From contig CM070512.1 of the NCBI GenBank assembly GCA_036346375.1, positions 35,820,466-35,884,465 on the forward strand: 64,000 nucleotides of DNA, written 5' to 3'. The notes beneath the pieces are model-generated. The model saw only the letters and a list, made by a program, of their open reading frames with translations, made no database searches and was not told the origin of the DNA. Both the position numbers and the translations under genes were made by a program. The stretch comes from Guadua angustifolia. Taxonomy: Eukaryota > Streptophyta > Magnoliopsida > Poales > Poaceae. Below, in pieces: positions 22,491 through 34,334 of the stretch (its first letter is position 1; each line of letters opens with the position of its first letter).

Positions 22491-22970
22491 TTTAGCCTTT
22501 GGAATATCTAATCCGACGAGCGTTGCTAATCTGTTTGGAAGTTGGCTAGGTGGTTTTCATAGAAATATAAGAAACCTCGTTCTTCTTGGGGTTGCAACTA
22601 CGTGCTGGTCTATATGGCTATGCAGGAATGATAGAGTATTTACACAGAAAAGAAAATTTTCTTCTTTGTAGGTTATTTTTACTATTACCCATTGGCTACG
22701 TACATGAGCTGTGCTGCAGAAGGTGGAAATGCGAACTACTTTGTTGGAGGCTACGCATTGCTTGGCGCGGGTGGCCAAGGACTTCTATTCCCAGGCACAT
22801 GGGTGGCAGTTTAGTCTTTGGATTGCTAGTCACTAGGTTGTGTATGTTCCCTTTTATTCGTGTAAGGCTGTGTGCTTCACGTTAAGCAGAGGCCTGAAGC
22901 AATTTCAAGGGCTTGTATCACTTCGATGTAATATTCTTAAAATTAATAAAAAACCTTCCGTTATAAAAAA
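20198..22970 (+). mobile_element. 5'-truncated LINE (non-LTR retrotransposon)
   Basis: The element has a reverse transcriptase, a zf-RVT-like C-terminal zinc region and a short A-rich tail (TTATAAAAAA at 22970). It is flanked by a 13-14 bp duplication, AAACTAACCCTTGA at 20184-20197 and AACTAACCCTTGA at 22971-22983. The AP endonuclease is absent, so the copy is 5'-truncated, as is usual after target-primed reverse transcription. It inserted between RPA-like exons of the plus-strand Helitron. Confidence 0.9.
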
Positions 22971-23284
22971 AACTAACCCTTGACTCCTAACTTAGATCAG
23001 AAGAAAAAAATTTCCTCAAATGTACAGAAGAACGGCTTCACTGCACATAGATATGCATTCCCTTAATATAATCACTGCAAGAATTACAACGGTCAGCTAC
23101 AGTTTTCTGCATAGACATTCTTCCACTCTTAAGACTCCTCTGCACTAATCGTTCTATCCTTCGTAGACATAGCTGATCTTATATGCGCAAAAACTTCAAT
23201 TCAATTGTGATACTTTACATTACCGTCCTTTCTACTAATCTCTACAGCTTTACATTAACACTGTTTCATGTTGAATCTGCTATA

Positions 23285-24565
23285 TTGCAGTATGGAAATA
23301 GCTCTGCTGCTGTACCACACGAGATTTCACGAACTTGACATACACCCGTTGAACGGCAACCTATAGCCGCCACAATTCCACAGATATACAACCTGAATCC
23401 ACATGAGATCGTGGTAAGAATCACTCCCTCCCTTTTGTTATTCTCTGCAATCCGTTCTTCTCGGTCTTACCTTCCATATTTTTTACTCAATACTTGCGTA
23501 CATAGGGCAATAGCTATGTTCTAGACATTGCTAGCAAGACTCTTGTCCTTGACCAACCGTGGTGGTATTAGGGATGGAAACGGCCCGGTCAGGTGCGGGT
23601 TCTACAAAATCCGGCCCAACAGAAAATATGAATCGAAAAACTCAACCCGAGCCCGAATACCCTATTAGATAAAAAACTATACCTGAACCTAAATCCGACG
23701 GATACCTGAAACTTGACCCTATATAAACCCAACAGGTACCCGAAACCCTATAAAAATTAAATCCCAAACTCAACCCGATCGAGTGTAAAACCCACGGGTA
23801 CTTGAACCCGCAGGTCTGATTACCATCCCTAGATGGTATTTAGGGTGTACAACTTGCAAAAGAATGGTTACCTGCGAGAAAGATACACCTATATATCAAA
23901 AATGAGGTATAACAACAACCAAGACACGGTATGTTCTACTTCTTCTTACGCATTTCGCTTCCCGCATTATACCGCTGCTGATATACAATTCAATACCTTT
24001 TAATCCCTATGTCATAGGTACCAAATAACAATACATGGAGTAGATCCGTCTGACATCAACAAGCAAGACGCCAAAACTGCTGAATTTATTTTCTTCGCTA
24101 ACATAGCTGAGCAACTCGTTGGTGCCCTGTCCTTCCTCTTGTAACAGCTACTGAAGGATGACACGTCGAGCAATGCAAAGGACACAGATATCATATCAAG
24201 TTGATTCGATAGCGCTTCTGTTGCCTGCTCCTACTTATTCCCAGTTCTTTATACAGTAATTGTATAAACTTTTCATAAACCCATGCTTCCAAAAAAAAAA
24301 AGATTTTACTCATCTGTTGGAACTTTTATCCCATGTCAAAACAAGGCTGTCTTTTACTACAACTCATAACCAAACAATCATCACAAATCATATTCATATT
24401 ATATAGCCATACATACCAAAGTTAGCAAAATCTGTTAGGTAACGATTACTTTCCGTTCATATACCACATCTTCTACTGAAAATATGTATGGTTCTAACAA
24501 CAGGAAACTAGTATCGAATCAACCGCTGGATCACAAACTGCAACACGCACTCCTCAGGTTAGCCA
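23285..24565 (+). pseudogene. RPA70-like C-terminal exons of the Helitron, split by a MITE
   Basis: Readable pieces are RQPIAATIPQIYNLNPHEIV (23350-23412), then WYLGCTTCKRMV (23834-23868), a zinc-ribbon-type CxxC, and RYQITIHGVDP with AEFIFFANIAEQLVGA (24018-24130). The final segment contains ESTAGSQTATRTPQ (24515-24557). This matches the last OB fold and zinc ribbon of RPA1-like proteins. A hAT-like MITE (23569-23831) sits at the start of the WY..C exon and has duplicated the WY codons as part of its 8-bp target site. The second cysteine pair of the ribbon is not recognisable. Confidence 0.7.
23569..23831. mobile_element. hAT-type MITE, 263 bp
   Basis: The terminal repeats are TAGGGATGG and CCATCCCTA. 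The flanks GGTGGTAT (23561-23568) and GATGGTAT (23832-23839) form an 8-bp target duplication with one mismatch, the length made by hAT transposases. The interior has no ORF and is rich in CCCGAACC/GGGTTCGGGT-type words. Confidence 0.8.
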
Positions 24566-24680
24566 CCTACAACATTACCCAAATCTGTTTTTGAATTCTC
24601 ACCTTATAAAATCAATATCCTTCCATGATACTATACTATCTATTCGATACAGCCGCTCACAATGCTAGACACTGGGCTAA

Positions 24681-25053
24681 GGGGCTGTTTGGTTGCCTTC
24701 TTACCTCAGCCTGGCTCGTACGAGTCAGTCAGACTGGTGAGAGCCAGGTTGCGTAGATGCAAAGAGATGGTATTTGGTTGAGTGGATGAGTTGAGCCAGG
24801 CTGTGAGAAGAATAAGGGGAACGTGTTTGGTTGATTGTTTATGTGCTTCCCCATGCCTTGCATGCACCCCAGCTTGCATCCCACTAACCAGACCCACAAG
24901 AAACGACCAAAATCTACGTTTCCCCACAGCCTGACTCGGCGGATGCAATTACATCTCGGGAGACAGGCTCCACCCCTCATGCAGCCAACCAAACAAGTAT
25001 CTTTTGTATCTATAGATGCAATTCTCTTTAGATGCAGCTAACTAAACAGCCCC
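24681..25053. mobile_element. Tourist-like MITE (PIF/Harbinger type), about 373 bp
   Basis: Terminal repeats GGGGCTGTTTGGTTG and CTAACTAAACAGCCCC form an imperfect inverted repeat. The flanking TAA (24678-24680 and 25054-25056) is the 3-bp target duplication of Tourist elements. No transposase is present; inner repeats of the CAGCCTGGCTC type occur near both ends. Confidence 0.85.
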
Positions 25054-25199
25054 TAAAATGTCCATTACCATAAACCGGAAAATCTCAAAAAGAATCTACG
25101 ACTAGGAAAAGTAAGCTCTATTTGTGTGCTAATTAATTCTGTACCCCTCCACACCATGAATAGCTAAAGCACAATCTAACATTATGTTCTTATCATATG

Positions 25200-25481
25200 C
25201 TTCCTCCATCCCATAATATAGGGTGCCTAATTGTTTTCACCAATACCTAGCCATGAGATGACGGGCTAATTGTTTCCAGCAATACCCCTAATAATTGTGC
25301 ACGCTAATTATCAGGACATGCATGCTGGCTGCTAATTAATGCACGCCATTAATTATGGGCCTTATACACCGCGTGACTACAGGAGTAAATAGGAAAAATA
25401 TGCACCATATATCAAGAGACGCCTTATATTACGGAACTGCATGAAAAAACATAGGCGCCCTGTATTATGAGATGGAGGGAG
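25200..25481. mobile_element. Stowaway-like MITE (Tc1/mariner type), about 282 bp
   Basis: The left end CTTCCTCCATCCCATAATAT and the right end ATTATGAGATGGAGGGAG are inverted repeats of the CTCCCTCCGTCCC Stowaway type. TA follows the right end (25482-25483); the left target dinucleotide has decayed. Confidence 0.75.
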
Positions 25482-27037
25482 TATACAGTATGAAGATTCA
25501 GCAACCCAGGTCTTCACTCAGAAGGAAATTATTTGAGGACAGCGCAGAAAAGAAAAATAAAAAAAGGTAATCCAAACAGCAATTGCCTTTTTCCTGCAAT
25601 TAATACCCCCCTTCAATACCAACAAAAAAAATAATAATCTGTGTGCTCTTCTTTACATTACAACCGAATGACACCTGGTGATGTACAAATACGTGCTTCG
25701 TCAAGTAAAAATACCGCAGCGAATACACTTTTGACCGAAGACTCATACTACCTACTGGAATAAAAACAGACCGACCCCAGTTCATCATCCTTTTTTGCTA
25801 CTACGTACCAACCGTTTACCAAGAACAATCCTGCTTGTTGTGATTACTCTGTTTTAGACAACAAAACCTGAAAACGGTTATGCTTTTCACGCCAGATTGA
25901 CGGTCTACATATGTAGCACTCAGTCCTTTAATCTTCCTTTGTTCATCACTGCACTATGTATAAAACATGTAATTGCTATCATCTTTAAGTTTGTTTGCGA
26001 AACAGTGTAAACCACTCTACGATATGCATGGTCTTCACACCTAATTTTGTGTGGTCTCTGGTAGGTAGGTAGGTAGAAAGATACACACACATCCATTGCT
26101 TTTCTTTGGGCTACAGCTTCAGTTACAGAATTAAAACAAAGCAGCCACTTGCAAACTGAACCCTGCTTTTTCTCAAATGCACCTTTACAATTGCTTTTTA
26201 GTAGTAGGTTCTAGAAGAGGCTAACACACTGGTTTTCCCTTTTCTTCTTGTCCCTTTCTGTTTAAGTATCTTCTCTTTTTCTTCCCACTTTAAAGTTCAC
26301 AAACCATGAAACAGCTAGCTTACCAGCAAACAAAACACTCATTGAATCATGAAGTACAAACACACACGGGCTGAGGCTTGCATTTTTTTTAAGACTAGGA
26401 GGAAAGAAACAAGCCCCACGACACATCGCGATAAATTGAAACTACAGAAAACTCTGAAATAAAACAACAAATGCATCAAACAAAAGGGGTATACTTTTTA
26501 GAAACCTGGAACTAGCCAAGTACAGCTAAAATCCTACAGATAACCGAATAGATAGAAGATTCATGACCACTGTATTTAGTCCCTTGTCTTTTCGATATTA
26601 TTATACTCTTATTTCCAAAGAGTTACTTTCATGAAAAAAATATCACTGAATTATTTGTCTTCTTCCTTTGAAGGTTCCAGACTGGGGAACGCTGTTTCAC
26701 ATTTCGATGTAATGTGGCCTCTCACTCTCAATTCAAACAACAACACAAGTCCATCACCAAACTGTTGTTAAGTTCACCACTACACTGTTGAAATCTAATC
26801 TCTAATAAAAGACCAGCTTACTCTCTCCATGTAAAATTTAAATTCTTTTCTGAGTAACTAAACAATATGTATCCCATTGAATATAAAAGAAAATATAACT
26901 TGTATTAGACCTCACATGTAAAAATTTCCGAAACTGCCACTACCGATAGACCCTGATCCATCCGTTTTCATCAAAAGTATGTATAGTTTCCTTTCTGAAA
27001 TATAGAAATATTTCAAATGAGTGACTTTTATTTGTAA
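25482..27037. other. Intergenic sequence, no recognisable element
   Basis: AT-rich sequence with short simple repeats (GGTAGGTAGGTAGGTAG near 26063). No coding domain, TIR or LTR could be recognised on either strand. Confidence 0.4.
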
Positions 27038-27191
27038 ACTTTTGTTAAATTATTTTAGCATAATATGGTCCATGTAAATTACAGAATAGTTCTTATAATA
27101 AAAGGTCTAAGTGTGATGGTTGTAAGAATAAAAGATTAAGAATCATGGGGTTTAAAATCCCTCTTCTCTCCCTTCCAAATATTTAGTTGTA

Positions 27192-27953
27192 CTAGGCTAA
27201 TTTTCGCGGCGTAATACGCCGCGTGCGTTGTATTTTTGCTGAAACAATTTCTTTTTTTTCGTCTGTGTTTTTTTTAAAAATCATCGTGGAAACGTGCGAA
27301 ACGACTAGGAGGATACAAACACATCCGCGTTTGTGTTAAATCGAAAGTTCCCTTCCGTGGAAAATAGTTAGAACGATCAAAACGGTGCTACGTTTTTTGG
27401 TATTTATTTAGGGGCCTTTCTTGAAAGCTCTATGATTTTTCTGAACCAGCATGTCATCTTCGCAAAAAACCGCGCGAAGGACCCACACGTAATTACGTAT
27501 TTTTTGAAGGATCAACATGTGAAAAGGGGAAAACATGCCAAGCCGGCCGGCGGCGCACTTTTTTTCGCAGGAAAAATTTTGGTTTTTTCCATCGTTTTTT
27601 TTAATCGCAGAGGAAACGCGAGAAAATAAATCATGGAGGAAACACGAGAAACGGCTGAAAGAACACAAGTGCATCCGTGCTTGCGCTAAATCGAAATATC
27701 CTTTTCGTATTAGATAACCAAAACGATCCAAACATCACTACATTTTTTCGGCATCTATTTAGGGTTCTCTTACAAAAGATCCGCGTTTTTTTCTGAACCA
27801 GAAGATACTCTTCGTAAAAAACCGTGGAAAGGATCTATACGTAATTACAAATTTTAGAAGGGTCTACATGAAAAAATTTTGAGCGAATGCCACGGCCCGC
27901 CTGCTCAAACGAAGGGGAGGGCGGTAACTTTTCAAGATTTAGTATATATATTA
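27192..27953 (-). mobile_element. Small non-autonomous Helitron, 762 bp
   Basis: On the minus strand the 3' end is a perfect 8-bp-stem hairpin (CGCGGCGT, loop ATT, ACGCCGCG; plus 27205-27223), then nine bases and CTAG followed by T. The 5' end near 27953 starts TAATATATATACT rather than the canonical TC. Removing the segment leaves TTGTA joined to TACTAATT, which matches the other LTR of the host copia (TTGTGTACTAATT) except for one base and gives an A^T target with no duplication, as expected for Helitrons. The interior is two diverged direct repeats of about 350 bp (27255-27525 and 27605-27875, sharing CTGAACCAG and AAAACCG.G.GAAGGA). It carries no gene. Confidence 0.75.
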
Positions 27954-27974
27954 TACTAATTAGTGTTGTACCCT

Positions 27975-30124
27975 TATCTTTGTGGATGCATGCATTAAGG
28001 ACTACTGTGTACTTGTTGAATAGGGTTCCTTCCTAGTAAGTCAGTTTCTAGGACTCCTTATAAACTGTGGACGGGAAGGAAACCTAGTTTAAGGCACCTG
28101 CATGTTTGGGGCTGCCTAGCAGAAGTAAGAATATTCAATCTATATGAAAAGAAGCTAGATGAAAAGACCATTAGTGGTTACTTCATCGGCTATCCTGAAA
28201 AATCAAAAGGGTACAGATTTTACTGTCCTAACCATAGTACAAGAATAGTTGAGCCTGAAAATGCTCGATTCATTGAGACTGGTGAAATCAATGGGAGTGG
28301 TGATCCACGAAATGTGGATATCAAAGAAATTCAGTCCAACCCTACTACCAGCATTGTTGTATCACCATTACACAACACAGCAAAAAATACAACTATTGAA
28401 CCAACTACTAATATGCAAGTCACAACTGAAAAGAAAATTCCACATAAAAGGAAATTGCGAAGGTCTACACGGAATAAAAGACCAGCCATTTCAGATGATT
28501 ATGTGGTTTATTCACTTGAACATGAATATGACTTAAGTATCGAAAATGACCCAATCTCATTTAAACAAGCCATGGAAAGTGATAACTCTAAAAAGTGGTT
28601 TGATACCATGAAAAAAGAGTTGAAGTCAATGAATGACAATAAAGTTTGGGAACTAGTCGAGTTGCCGCAAAGTTCATAATAAGTCGGGTATAGATGGGTC
28701 CTTAAGACCAAACGTGACTCAAAAGGCAACATTGAAAGATATAAGACTAGACTTGTCGTCAAATGTTACACTCAAAAAGAAGGTATTGACTACAAGGAGA
28801 CTTTCTCTCCAGTTTCAAAGAAAGACTCTTTGAGAATTATTTTGGCTCTAGTGGCACATTATGATTTAGAGCTTCACCAGATGGATGTGAAGACTACTTT
28901 TCTAAATGATGATTTGGATAAAGAAGTGTATATGAACCAACCTGAAGGATTCTTGGTTCCAGGAAAAGAAAATTTAGTGTGTAAATTAAAGAAGTCAATA
29001 TATGGGCTGAAACAAGCTTTTGACAATGGTATATAAAGTTCAATGATACCATTTTGAAGTATGGTTTTGTACAGAATATCGTTGATCGGTGTATCTACAT
29101 AAAGGTCAGTGGGAGCAAGTTTGTTATTTTAGTCTTATCTGTTGACAACATTCTGCTTGCTACTAATGATAAATCTTTGTTGCATGATGTAAAGAAATTT
29201 CTCTCCAATAATTTTGAAATGAAGGATATGGGTGAGGTATCTTATGTGATAGGAATTGAAATATTCTGTGATAGAAATCATAGATTGTTAGGACTGTCTC
29301 AGAAAGGTTACATTAACAAAATATTAGAGAGATTTAGAATGGAAAATTGCTTCACAGGAATTGTTCCAATTAAGAAAGGGGACAAAATTAGTGAAATGCA
29401 ATGTCCAAAAAATGATTTGGAACGGAAGGAAATGGAATCTATTCCATACACACCAGTTGTTGGGAGCTTAATGTATGCTTCGATATGCACTCGACCAGAT
29501 ATCAACTTTACTGTTAGAATGCTTGGTCGGTATCAAAGTAATCCCAAAATAGATCATTGGAAAGCTGCGAAGAAGCTTCTTTGGTATTTGTAAGACACCA
29601 AGGATCATATGCTCACATACAGGAGATCAATCTATCTTGAAGTGATTGGCTACTCAGATTCAGATTATGTTGGATGTGTGGACTCAAGGAAGTCTACATT
29701 TGGCTATTTGTTCCTTTTGGCTAGAGGAGCAATTTCATAGAAGAGTGGAAAGCAATCTGTCATTGCTACTTCTAGTATGGATGCTGAATTTGTGGTATGT
29801 TTTGAGGCCACTATTCAATCCTTGTGGCTGCAGAATTTTTTGTTTAGCCTACATATTGTTGATAATATTAAAAAGCTCTTGAGAATTTATTGTGATAATT
29901 TTGCTGCAGTCTTCTTCTCCAAAAATGAAAAGTACTCAAAAGGAGCAAAACATATGGATTTGAAGTACTTAATGGTAAAAGAAGAAGTGCAAAAGCTAAA
30001 GGTATCAATCGAGCATATTGGTACAGATTTGATGATACCAGATCCGTTAACTAAGGGACTGCCACCCAAGACTTTTAGTGGCCATGTTGAGAGGATGGGC
30101 ATTACAGATAAATCTCTATTAGCA
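27975..30124 (+). pseudogene. copia integrase end, reverse transcriptase and RNase H, frameshifted
   Basis: The frame begins MHALRTTVYLLNRVPSK, the late part of integrase, and passes TPYKLWTGRKP and HVWGCLAEVRIF. The linker leads to RT: SDNSKKWFDTMKKELKSM, VWELVELP, then after a stop RWVLKTKRDSKGN, HQMDVKTTFLNDDLDKEVYM and KLKKSIYGLKQA. The catalytic box reads LSVDNILLA instead of the usual YVDD. Further on come DMGEVSYVIGIEIF, RPDINFTVRMLGRYQSNP, and RNase H with SSMDAEFVVCFEAT, YCDN and GAKHMDLKYL. Stops and frame changes occur near 28678, 29034, 29593 and 29740. It is the end of a copia pol gene and is inactive. Confidence 0.9.
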
Positions 30125-30451
30125 TGAAGAGTATATATATACATGACTTTGAGTTGCTCGTGCTTTTTATGAACTTATGAATTCAATAAAAATATTGTTT
30201 TGCTGGTTATCTATATTATCACGTATACAATTATGGTAGTGATGGATAACAATGAAAGTTTTCCATTAAAATCAGTTTGGATTATGTCGATTGTGATACA
30301 TGGAAGGGATATTGTCACTGTATGACTTGTGACCGCCATGATTCTGTTGTCACAATTCAATTTAGCAACGACATGATAGATTTGATGAAAGGTGTACATC
30401 TAAAGGTTTATCGAATCGTCAAGTTTTTTTTACAAGGGCCAAGTGGGAGAT

Positions 30452-31284
30452 TGTTAAATTATTTTAACATAATATGGCCCATGTAAATTACATAATAGTT
30501 CTTATAATAAAAGGTTTAAGTGTGATGGTTGCTAGACTAAAACATTAAGAATCATGGGGTTTAAAATCCCTCTCCTCTACCTTCCAAATATTTAATTGTG
30601 TACTAATTAGTGTTATTAAGCATATATAATGCTACGGGAGGGTACATGGTAATGCAATGGCAATCAGTTTCTATGAATGTATTAAAATGCTGAGTTATAA
30701 TCAGTTTCATTAAGTTTTAAGAGCTGAAATTATAGTGCCAGTGGTTAGTGCATGGAGAATTAAAGTGCCAGTTTTATTGAGGGTTAGTGCATGAAAAACT
30801 GACATTCCTCTGACTTCTCTCTCAAGAAACTGACTGTCTTCAGTGCTTAAAACTGATGCATTTAATGCGAAGAGTGAAAGGAAACTGATACGTTAATTAG
30901 AGGAATTGCTCTCTAACTTTATCCTGGAAACTCACGTTCCTCTGTAACTCTCTCTTTAGTTACAGAGGAACCTCTCTCCTTGGCTATAAAATGATCCTTC
31001 TCCTGCACATCAATGGCATATGGAAAGAACAAAGTATAGAAAGGAATAGTATACATATCAAAGAAAAGAATAGAAACTTCTCTGACCATTGAGTGAAGTA
31101 TAAAGATTAAGAAGAAAGATATGAGAGAAAAATTGATATGCAAGGCATTGCTAATATGTCTCAAGGTGAGTTTGTGCTTTTGCACATATAAAGGATGATT
31201 TGTGCTTCTGCACATATAAAAATTGCTATTTGGTTTAATCAAATTGTGCTAAATAATCTTATAGCTTCCGCACTTCTGCTTACA
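30452..31284 (+). repeat. 3' LTR of the copia element, 833 bp
   Basis: Starts TGTTAAATT and ends CTTACA just before ACTTT. A TATA-like GGCTATAAAATG at about 30980-30991 is a plausible LTR promoter, followed some 160 bp downstream by a transcribed-leader-like AAGGTGAGTTTG. Confidence 0.8.
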
Positions 31285-31289
31285 ACTTT

Positions 31290-34200
31290 ATTTACGAATT
31301 TGTTAGTTCATTGTTTCCTAGATACTAGCAAGTAAACCATATGAGGTAGCATTGTTGTTAGAAACCATTAACATTTTTTTTACTAATTGTTGGCACTAAT
31401 TTATTCAATATTAAAGGAAACATTCTATCTCTTACACCCAGAGAAAATTGCGCACAGGGGAGGCATCCACACTACATCTTTTCCAAAAAAGCCCCCTAGA
31501 AATTTAGAAATCGCAAACAAGTCCTTCCATCTTTTTTTTCAAAAAAAACACCATAGTTCTGTAGATTCACCGACGGGTGCTCCACCGTTTGTTTTGGCAA
31601 AAAAGAACACATGGTTCTACAAATTCACTGGCGACTCCTAGCCAGCCTACTTGTCAAAAAAAACAAAAGAAAATTGAAATCACATTAAGGTCCTCCCACC
31701 ATTTTTTTTGCAAAAAAACATGTACCAAGTTTTAAATTGAGCAGCGTAGCACATGGTTCTACCTAGTATCATACATGGGCGAACAAAAAGAAGGTCATGC
31801 CCCTCTCTAGCCTCTCTCCTAACTACCTAAGGACTCTCTCCCCCTTTGGCATGACCACATGAAGCACACAAAGGAAAAACTACTCCACTACATCGGGTAG
31901 AGAAAAAGGGCGGCTCGGTGTAGCTCCCCCACCTCCGCCATCCTCTTGTCCTCTCGTCGCAATAATAAAAATGGGTCAGACCTAGGCCGACATGACATGA
32001 AGCAGGCACGAAGTGCAAATAGACCGTGTCTGGACTCGCCAAAGGTGAGCCAGGCCGGCACGGCACGGTAGGCACGACGAGCCATCGCAACATTGCATGA
32101 TTCAAGTATGAAGCACGATATGCCCATGCCTCGACACGGCCTGACGCCCACCTCTAACTATAACGGGACATTCATGAAAATAGAATGGAACTAAATTGGG
32201 CTTTTTCTTAGTAAAATTCAGTAAGGCATGGATCCATGCATCGTCTCCCCTCTCGTACAGAGCACGTGTCGTGTAGTCATACGAGAATTGATATACTAGT
32301 TTCTCCTGCTTTCATAGGATTTTTACGAAAAAAACATAGAATTCTGCATTCCATAGAATTGCCAACTTTTCACTCATTTGATTCGCATGCTAGAATAAAG
32401 GAAGAGTGGAAGAAAATACCGACCATATCAACAGAATTGATAATAGCATCGATTGAACTTATTAAACTATAAAACTTTTCACCATCCTTAGAAGGTACCT
32501 TAATATATATTGAGCTAGTACCACGATATACTATAAGTTTAAAGGATTGAGATACTAAGAAGTATAAGAGTTTAAGAGTACTTTGAAGCTACCTTCCACA
32601 GATGATATAACTCTATTAAACTATATGTTATATTTGATGTTGGTATTACGTATTTGAAGTAATATTACAAGTAAAGTTTGTTGTGTATATAACCATACAT
32701 ATATACTTATAAATATATATAATTATAGTAAACCCGAACAGTATGTTGATATGGACCAGTACTAGAATGTCCCATCTCAAGAATCAAACTGGTCATATAT
32801 ATACTTATAAATATATATTGCTGTCTCCGTTCACAAGTCATATAGTTTGAATGATCTTGTTTAGAAATATAACATTTGCATGTAGATTTAATCAGTCTTT
32901 TCTTACTATACCCCCATTTATTATCACAACTATATGCATTTATTCATTACCACCCACACAAAGCACTCTCTCATCTTCTAACATAATTAAGTGTGAGGTA
33001 CGTCGGTATTGAGAGGTACTGGAGCTTATAGCAAAACCGGTAGGACATTGACAATTATGAATGCGCATATGCTAACAACATAGTTCAAAATCCTAGCGAA
33101 ATTTCAGAAATAACATCCGAGATTTCAGATTTTTCGAAGGGGAGAAGATTCAAAATCCCGGCCAGATAATGAAATTTGAAAATAAAATCAAATTGCTACA
33201 GTAATTTCAAACAGATTTTGGCAAATTTCACCGATATGTCAAGTTTTATGATCGGATTTTAACTTATTTTATCGTATTTGTGTCAATAACCCTTAAGAAT
33301 GTCATCTTCTATGAAAATTTGTTGAAAAAATGAATTTTTGAGACTTTTTATAAAAATAGCAGAAAAACTATCAGATTTTTATAAAATTGTACAAGTTTGA
33401 TCATGCTCTAAAAAATTTTTAGTATCATCCTTAACATTCTAAGATCATATAAAAAAATTTCAAGAGAATTGAACTTCATTTGTTATATTTCAAAATTCAA
33501 AAATAGAATGAACATAACTGAGACAATAAACATGTCAGAATTTTATAAATTCGTTCAAGTGTGATCATGATCCAAAGTTTAAGGAGGGCTTAAGCATAGC
33601 CTCATAACCCTTGTCTAAAAGTTTCAAAAAATTTAAACCTGTTTTGTTTGCTCAATAAAATCATGAACCAAAATTATACATCAAGCATTTTGGAAGTAAG
33701 TCACTGGTATATCACAGACGGGAACACGGCATGGCAACTCCCCTCCACTACTTCTTCCAGGCTTTCATGTTGATCTGACTTAGCAGATGGGAGAGAAAAA
33801 GATGACTACGGAGGACGGCAGCATGCTTAATTATGTGCTACACATGTCGCTCCTTTTTCTTCGACTCGTGAGTCGTGAACATCTGAACCTGAAGGCATGG
33901 CAAGTTCTACATTGTTTCCCAGCTGCTTTTTCTTTGCAGCTTTATTTAATTCTACAGTCAACAAGCATCCAACTGTGAGAGAACAACCGTGAACAAGATG
34001 TGCAGCTTGTGATTGACAGGGATATAGATTTCGGTTTAGGGTTCCTAAAAAATGCTGGCAGGAATTGAGTTCAGACAATTGAGATTAATAGTCTTAACTT
34101 ACATTACTGTCACTTTGTTGTCAGGAAGTGGTGATATCCTTCTGATTGGCATCTATTCAGTGTCTCATTTGCAATCTGGATTGCTTAACTGTTTCTGAGT

Positions 34201-34306
34201 CCCTTGTAATGCTTGCCAGTTCAGAGTCAAAATTCTCAATTTAAATATGTCACTGCCTTATCTAATGCCGGCCACACACAAGAATATCTGATGTGGCAAA
34301 GGTATA
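31290..34306. other. Intergenic sequence with dispersed repeats
   Basis: 31850-32150 resembles the GGCACGGCACG/GACACGGC-rich repeat seen again near 61.5 and 62.8 kb. 32697-32820 has two copies of ATATATACTTATAAATATAT about 97 bp apart. 33060-33690 is a repeat related to 59720-60620. No host gene was recognised; short frames at 31387, 32236 and 33787 have no recognisable domain. Confidence 0.45.
33060..33690 (+). repeat. Dispersed AT-rich repeat, copy 1
   Basis: Shares ordered words (AGAATTGAACTTCATT, AGAATTTTATAAATTC, ATGATCCAAA, AAAAGTTTCAAAAA and others) with 59720-59940. The family is unknown to me; the two copies flank the large Helitron. Confidence 0.6.
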
Positions 34307-34317
34307 CTAGACCATTT

Positions 34318-34334
34318 AGCGCGCGTTGCGCGCT
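34318..34334 (-). terminator. Helitron 3' terminal hairpin
   Basis: A perfect palindrome AGCGCGC-GTT-GCGCGCT lies seven bases from CTAG (34307-34310). In Helitrons such a hairpin marks the end of rolling-circle strand transfer. Confidence 0.7.

Larger units (their letters stand above)
11499..24565 (+). mobile_element. Decayed plus-strand Helitron (helicase C-terminus then RPA-like gene), multiply interrupted
   Basis: The span holds the C-terminal third of a PIF1-like Helitron helicase (11499-12177), a noncoding stretch, and then exons of an RPA70-like gene at 13868-14250, 19205-19795 and 23285-24565, all on the plus strand. Plant autonomous Helitrons often carry RPA-like ORFs, and the order is the same as in the second Helitron at 45-53 kb. 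Later insertions interrupt it: copia at 14251, a LINE at 20198 and a hAT-like MITE at 23569. The 5' part is missing; a minus-strand Helitron terminus abuts the helicase at 11496. No 3' hairpin was found, so the right limit is the last RPA-like coding sequence. Confidence 0.65.
27043..31284 (+). mobile_element. Ty1/copia retrotransposon, 5' internal deletion, with Helitron in its LTR
   Basis: Both LTRs begin TGTTAAATTATTTTA (27043 and 30452) and share about 150 bp of closely similar sequence. The element is flanked by ACTTT at 27038-27042 and 31285-31289, a perfect 5-bp target duplication. A PPT-like CCAAGTGGGAGAT precedes the 3' LTR. The 5' LTR runs only to about 27975, interrupted by a Helitron, and then joins integrase codons directly. 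The outer part of the LTR, the PBS, gag, protease and the integrase N-terminus have thus been deleted. RT and RNase H remain as a broken frame. Confidence 0.9.

Noticed and set aside
31850..32150. GC-rich block with frames of 87-92 codons
   Set aside because: The sequence resembles a dispersed GGCACGGCACG-rich repeat seen again at 61.5 and 62.8 kb, so the frames are repeat-derived.
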